Below, piece by piece: positions 62,121 through 64,000 of a stretch of DNA of 64,000 nt. Source of the stretch: Oecophyllibacter saccharovorans (GTDB lineage: Bacteria > Pseudomonadota > Alphaproteobacteria > Acetobacterales > Acetobacteraceae); the NCBI RefSeq assembly GCF_006542375.1, contig NZ_CP038143.1:496001-560000 (forward strand). The letters run 5' to 3'. The first letter of the stretch is position 1. The number at the start of each line of letters is the position of its first letter. The notes beneath the pieces were generated by a model that was given only the letters and a program-made list of their open reading frames with translations, ran no database searches and was not told the origin of the DNA. Made by a program: the position numbers and the translations under genes.

Positions 62121-62810
62121 ATGTCAGCAAACATTCAGCCAGACGCCCCATCGCCAGAGAAGCCTGAAGGCTCGAAAGCGCCAAAGGTGCCCGATACACC
62201 TTCCCCCTGCTCCAGGCGGCGGGCGCTCACCCTCAGCGCCGGCGTTCTGGGCGGCGTCGGCGCCTGCGCCCTGGCCGTTCCCTTCCTTGATTCCCTGCGC
62301 GACCCTGAAGCCCGGCTGAAGGAAGCAGTCTCTGCCCACGCCACGCGTGACGTGGATCTGGCCTCCCTGGCGCCTGGCCATCACATGACGGTGCCCTGGC
62401 GCAACTGGCCGGTGTTCATTCTCCACCGCACCCCGGACATGCTCCACGCCCTGCAGGATCCGGCTTTGCTGAGCCGCCTGCGTGACCCTGATTCGCGCGA
62501 ACGCCAGCAGCCGCCTGATGCCACTAATCCCTGGCGGTCGGTCCGCCCCCAGTTCGCCGTGCTGATCGGCATCTGCACCCATCTGGGCTGCATCCCCAAC
62601 CCCCGGCCGGTTCCGGTCGATCCGCAGGCAGGCGGATGGTTCTGCGGCTGCCACGGCTCCCAGTTCGACGGGGCCGGGCGCGTCCTGCGCAACATGCCCG
62701 CTGCCTACAACCTGCCCGTCCCGCCAGTCCGCTACCTGAACGACACGACCCTGCGCCTGGGCGAAAGCGCGGGAAACGGCTTCACCATGCAGGATATCGT
62801 CCAGCTCTAG
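62121..62810 (+). CDS. petA: Rieske iron-sulfur subunit of the cytochrome bc1 complex
   Basis: A 229-residue protein. The 2Fe-2S site is CTHLGC and CGCHGSQFDG, with two Cys and two His. An N-terminal SRRRALTLSAG then GVLGGVGACALAVPFLD is a twin-arginine-type anchor. ATG 62121 is followed by a Pro-rich tail of about 30 residues. It starts a petABC-like operon; cytochrome b follows after 24 bases. The complex takes electrons from ubiquinol to cytochrome c. Confidence 0.95.
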   Translation: MSANIQPDAPSPEKPEGSKAPKVPDTPSPCSRRRALTLSAGVLGGVGACALAVPFLDSLRDPEARLKEAVSAHATRDVDLASLAPGHHMTVPWRNWPVFILHRTPDMLHALQDPALLSRLRDPDSRERQQPPDATNPWRSVRPQFAVLIGICTHLGCIPNPRPVPVDPQAGGWFCGCHGSQFDGAGRVLRNMPAAYNLPVPPVRYLNDTTLRLGESAGNGFTMQDIVQL

Positions 62811-62834
62811 TTCCACCCCAACAAGGCCCCGATC

Positions 62835-64000
62835 GTGACCAGCATCTCCCAGCCTTCCCAGAATGATTGTCCTGATACGGGTGCCAGCAGGCTTTCCGGT
62901 CAGGGGGCCGCTGAAGCGCCGTGCCCTGCAGAGCACCGGCTTCAGAGCTGTTCAGAACGCCTGGAACACGTGATGCAATGGCTGGAAAGACGTCTCCCTT
63001 TTCTGGGGCGCTTTCTCAGGCATCTGGCCAATTACCCCATGCCGCCCGTCAACTGGCTCTGGACCGTCGGCGCCTGCCTGATCGTCGGGCTGTGCCTGCT
63101 GGTGGCAAGCGGCCTGTTCCTGGCTCTTTTCTACACCCCCCTTCCCAGACTGGCCTTCAGCGCGATCAACACCGTTGAACGCCACGTGCCGGCCGGCTGG
63201 TTTCTGCGCAGCCTGCATGTCGGCGGTGCAGACATGACTTTTGCCGCTCTTTACATACATGCCGGCCGAGGCCTGTGGTACGGCAGCTACCGGGCCCCGC
63301 GTGAACTGGTCTGGTGGAGCGGGCTGTGCCTGTTGCTGCTGTTCATGACAACCGCTTTCATCGGCTATGTGCTGCCCTGGGGGCAGATGTCCTACTGGGG
63401 CGCGACCGTCATCACCAATGCTGTCGGGGACCTGCCGCTCATCGGGCCGATGCTGCTGTCCTATCTTCTGGGCGCAGACGGGCTGGGGCCTGTTGCCCTG
63501 CACCGCTTTTTCATTCTCCACATCTTTCTGGGATTCACGGCCCTTCTGCTGATGGGCGTACATCTTGTCTGCCTGCACGGCGTCGGCAGCAGCAACCCGA
63601 CGCTGGGCAGTCGGCGACTCGACCGCACCATGCGGCCTTTCGTACCTTATTATGCCGCCCGGGACGGGTTGGCAGTCTGCATCTTTCTGATCCTTTACGC
63701 AGTCCTGGTCTTCTTCCTTCCCGGCTGGCTGGAAAACCCGGTCAATCTTCTGCCGGCCGATCCGTTGCGCACACCGCCCAACATCACGCCTGAATGGTAT
63801 CTGGCACCCTGGTTTGCCATGCTGCGCGCCATTCCCTCACGCCTGGGCGGCCTGCTTGTGGCTGCCGGCTCGCTGACAGTGCTGTTCCTGCTGCCCTGGC
63901 TCGGTGGCAGGACGGGTCCCACAGGCAGGCGGGCAGGTCATGCACCTATTGGCTGGACCCTGTTTTTCGCCGCTTTTCTCACCCTGGCGGCGGCCGGAAT
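62835..64000 (+). CDS. petB: Cytochrome b of the bc1 complex, 5' part
   Basis: An open frame that runs off the right edge (about 388 residues seen). GTG 62835, with AAGG 8 bases upstream, is the likely start. It gives a 46-residue polar N-terminal extension before MQWLERRLPFLGRFL; ATG 62973 is the alternative. Later features fit the family: MPPVNWLWTVGACLIVGLCL, haem-ligand pairs in SLHVGGADMTFAALYIHAGR and LHRFFILHIFLG, GYVLPWGQMSYWGATV, and the quinol-site PEWYLAPWFAMLRAIP, which ends in the PEWY motif and helix. Confidence 0.95.
   Translation, partial: MTSISQPSQNDCPDTGASRLSGQGAAEAPCPAEHRLQSCSERLEHVMQWLERRLPFLGRFLRHLANYPMPPVNWLWTVGACLIVGLCLLVASGLFLALFYTPLPRLAFSAINTVERHVPAGWFLRSLHVGGADMTFAALYIHAGRGLWYGSYRAPRELVWWSGLCLLLLFMTTAFIGYVLPWGQMSYWGATVITNAVGDLPLIGPMLLSYLLGADGLGPVALHRFFILHIFLGFTALLLMGVHLVCLHGVGSSNPTLGSRRLDRTMRPFVPYYAARDGLAVCIFLILYAVLVFFLPGWLENPVNLLPADPLRTPPNITPEWYLAPWFAMLRAIPSRLGGLLVAAGSLTVLFLLPWLGGRTGPTGRRAGHAPIGWTLFFAAFLTLAAAG

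Overview
The window is GC-rich DNA from an alphaproteobacterium. I read it as an acetic acid bacterium (Acetobacteraceae); this is inferred from gene content (YfdX, MdtNOP-like exporters with FUSC pumps, a UbiH/UbiM-type hydroxylase, a bc1 complex) and not from any rRNA or database match.

Region 1 (1-10.7 kb) is rich in defence and repair functions. It opens with the end of a type I-E CRISPR-Cas operon (cas7e end, cas5e, cas6e, cas1e, cas2e), followed not by an array but by an AT-rich leader-like stretch with one repeat-like relic. Then come a two-domain phospholipase D/cardiolipin synthase-like protein and a McrBC type IV restriction pair whose McrB has an EVE-like N-terminus. On the minus strand lies a compact three-gene operon: a LexA/CI-type self-cleaving repressor, a DnaQ-like exonuclease and a NADAR-family protein of the DarT1-antitoxin type, with no DarT toxin next to it.

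Region 2 (10.8-31 kb) is transport and stress: an NCS1 permease, a secreted YfdX protein, a TetR-controlled EmrAB/outer-membrane lipoprotein efflux locus with related palindromes at its two promoters, FolD and threonine aldolase back to back, a YtcA-MdtN-MdtO-MdtP-like operon with two tandem FUSC proteins, and a periplasmic HtrA protease.

Region 3 (31-44 kb) is housekeeping: TadA, an RluB-type pseudouridine synthase, RsmD, FtsK, an RluA-type enzyme, a ubiquinone hydroxylase, a nitroreductase, and a histidine cluster (hisB-hisH-GNAT::hisA-hisF-hisE-HIT) in which an acetyltransferase is fused to HisA.

Region 4 (44-47.3 kb) is tRNA-Glu(CTC) followed directly by an AT-rich island. It carries a two-gene module (an HTH-ImmA/IrrE metalloprotease and a 199-residue partner) and ends inside a gene of mixed composition.

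Region 5 (47.3-64 kb) holds an FUSC exporter, an AEC transporter, a complete membrane-bound formate dehydrogenase (alpha, beta, gamma) with FdhE, a second AT-rich insert carrying a glycosyltransferase, YbaK, a DUF475/TerC-like membrane protein, and the start of the bc1 operon (Rieske protein, then cytochrome b cut by the window end). Electrons from formate would enter the quinone pool through the gamma subunit and can leave through bc1.
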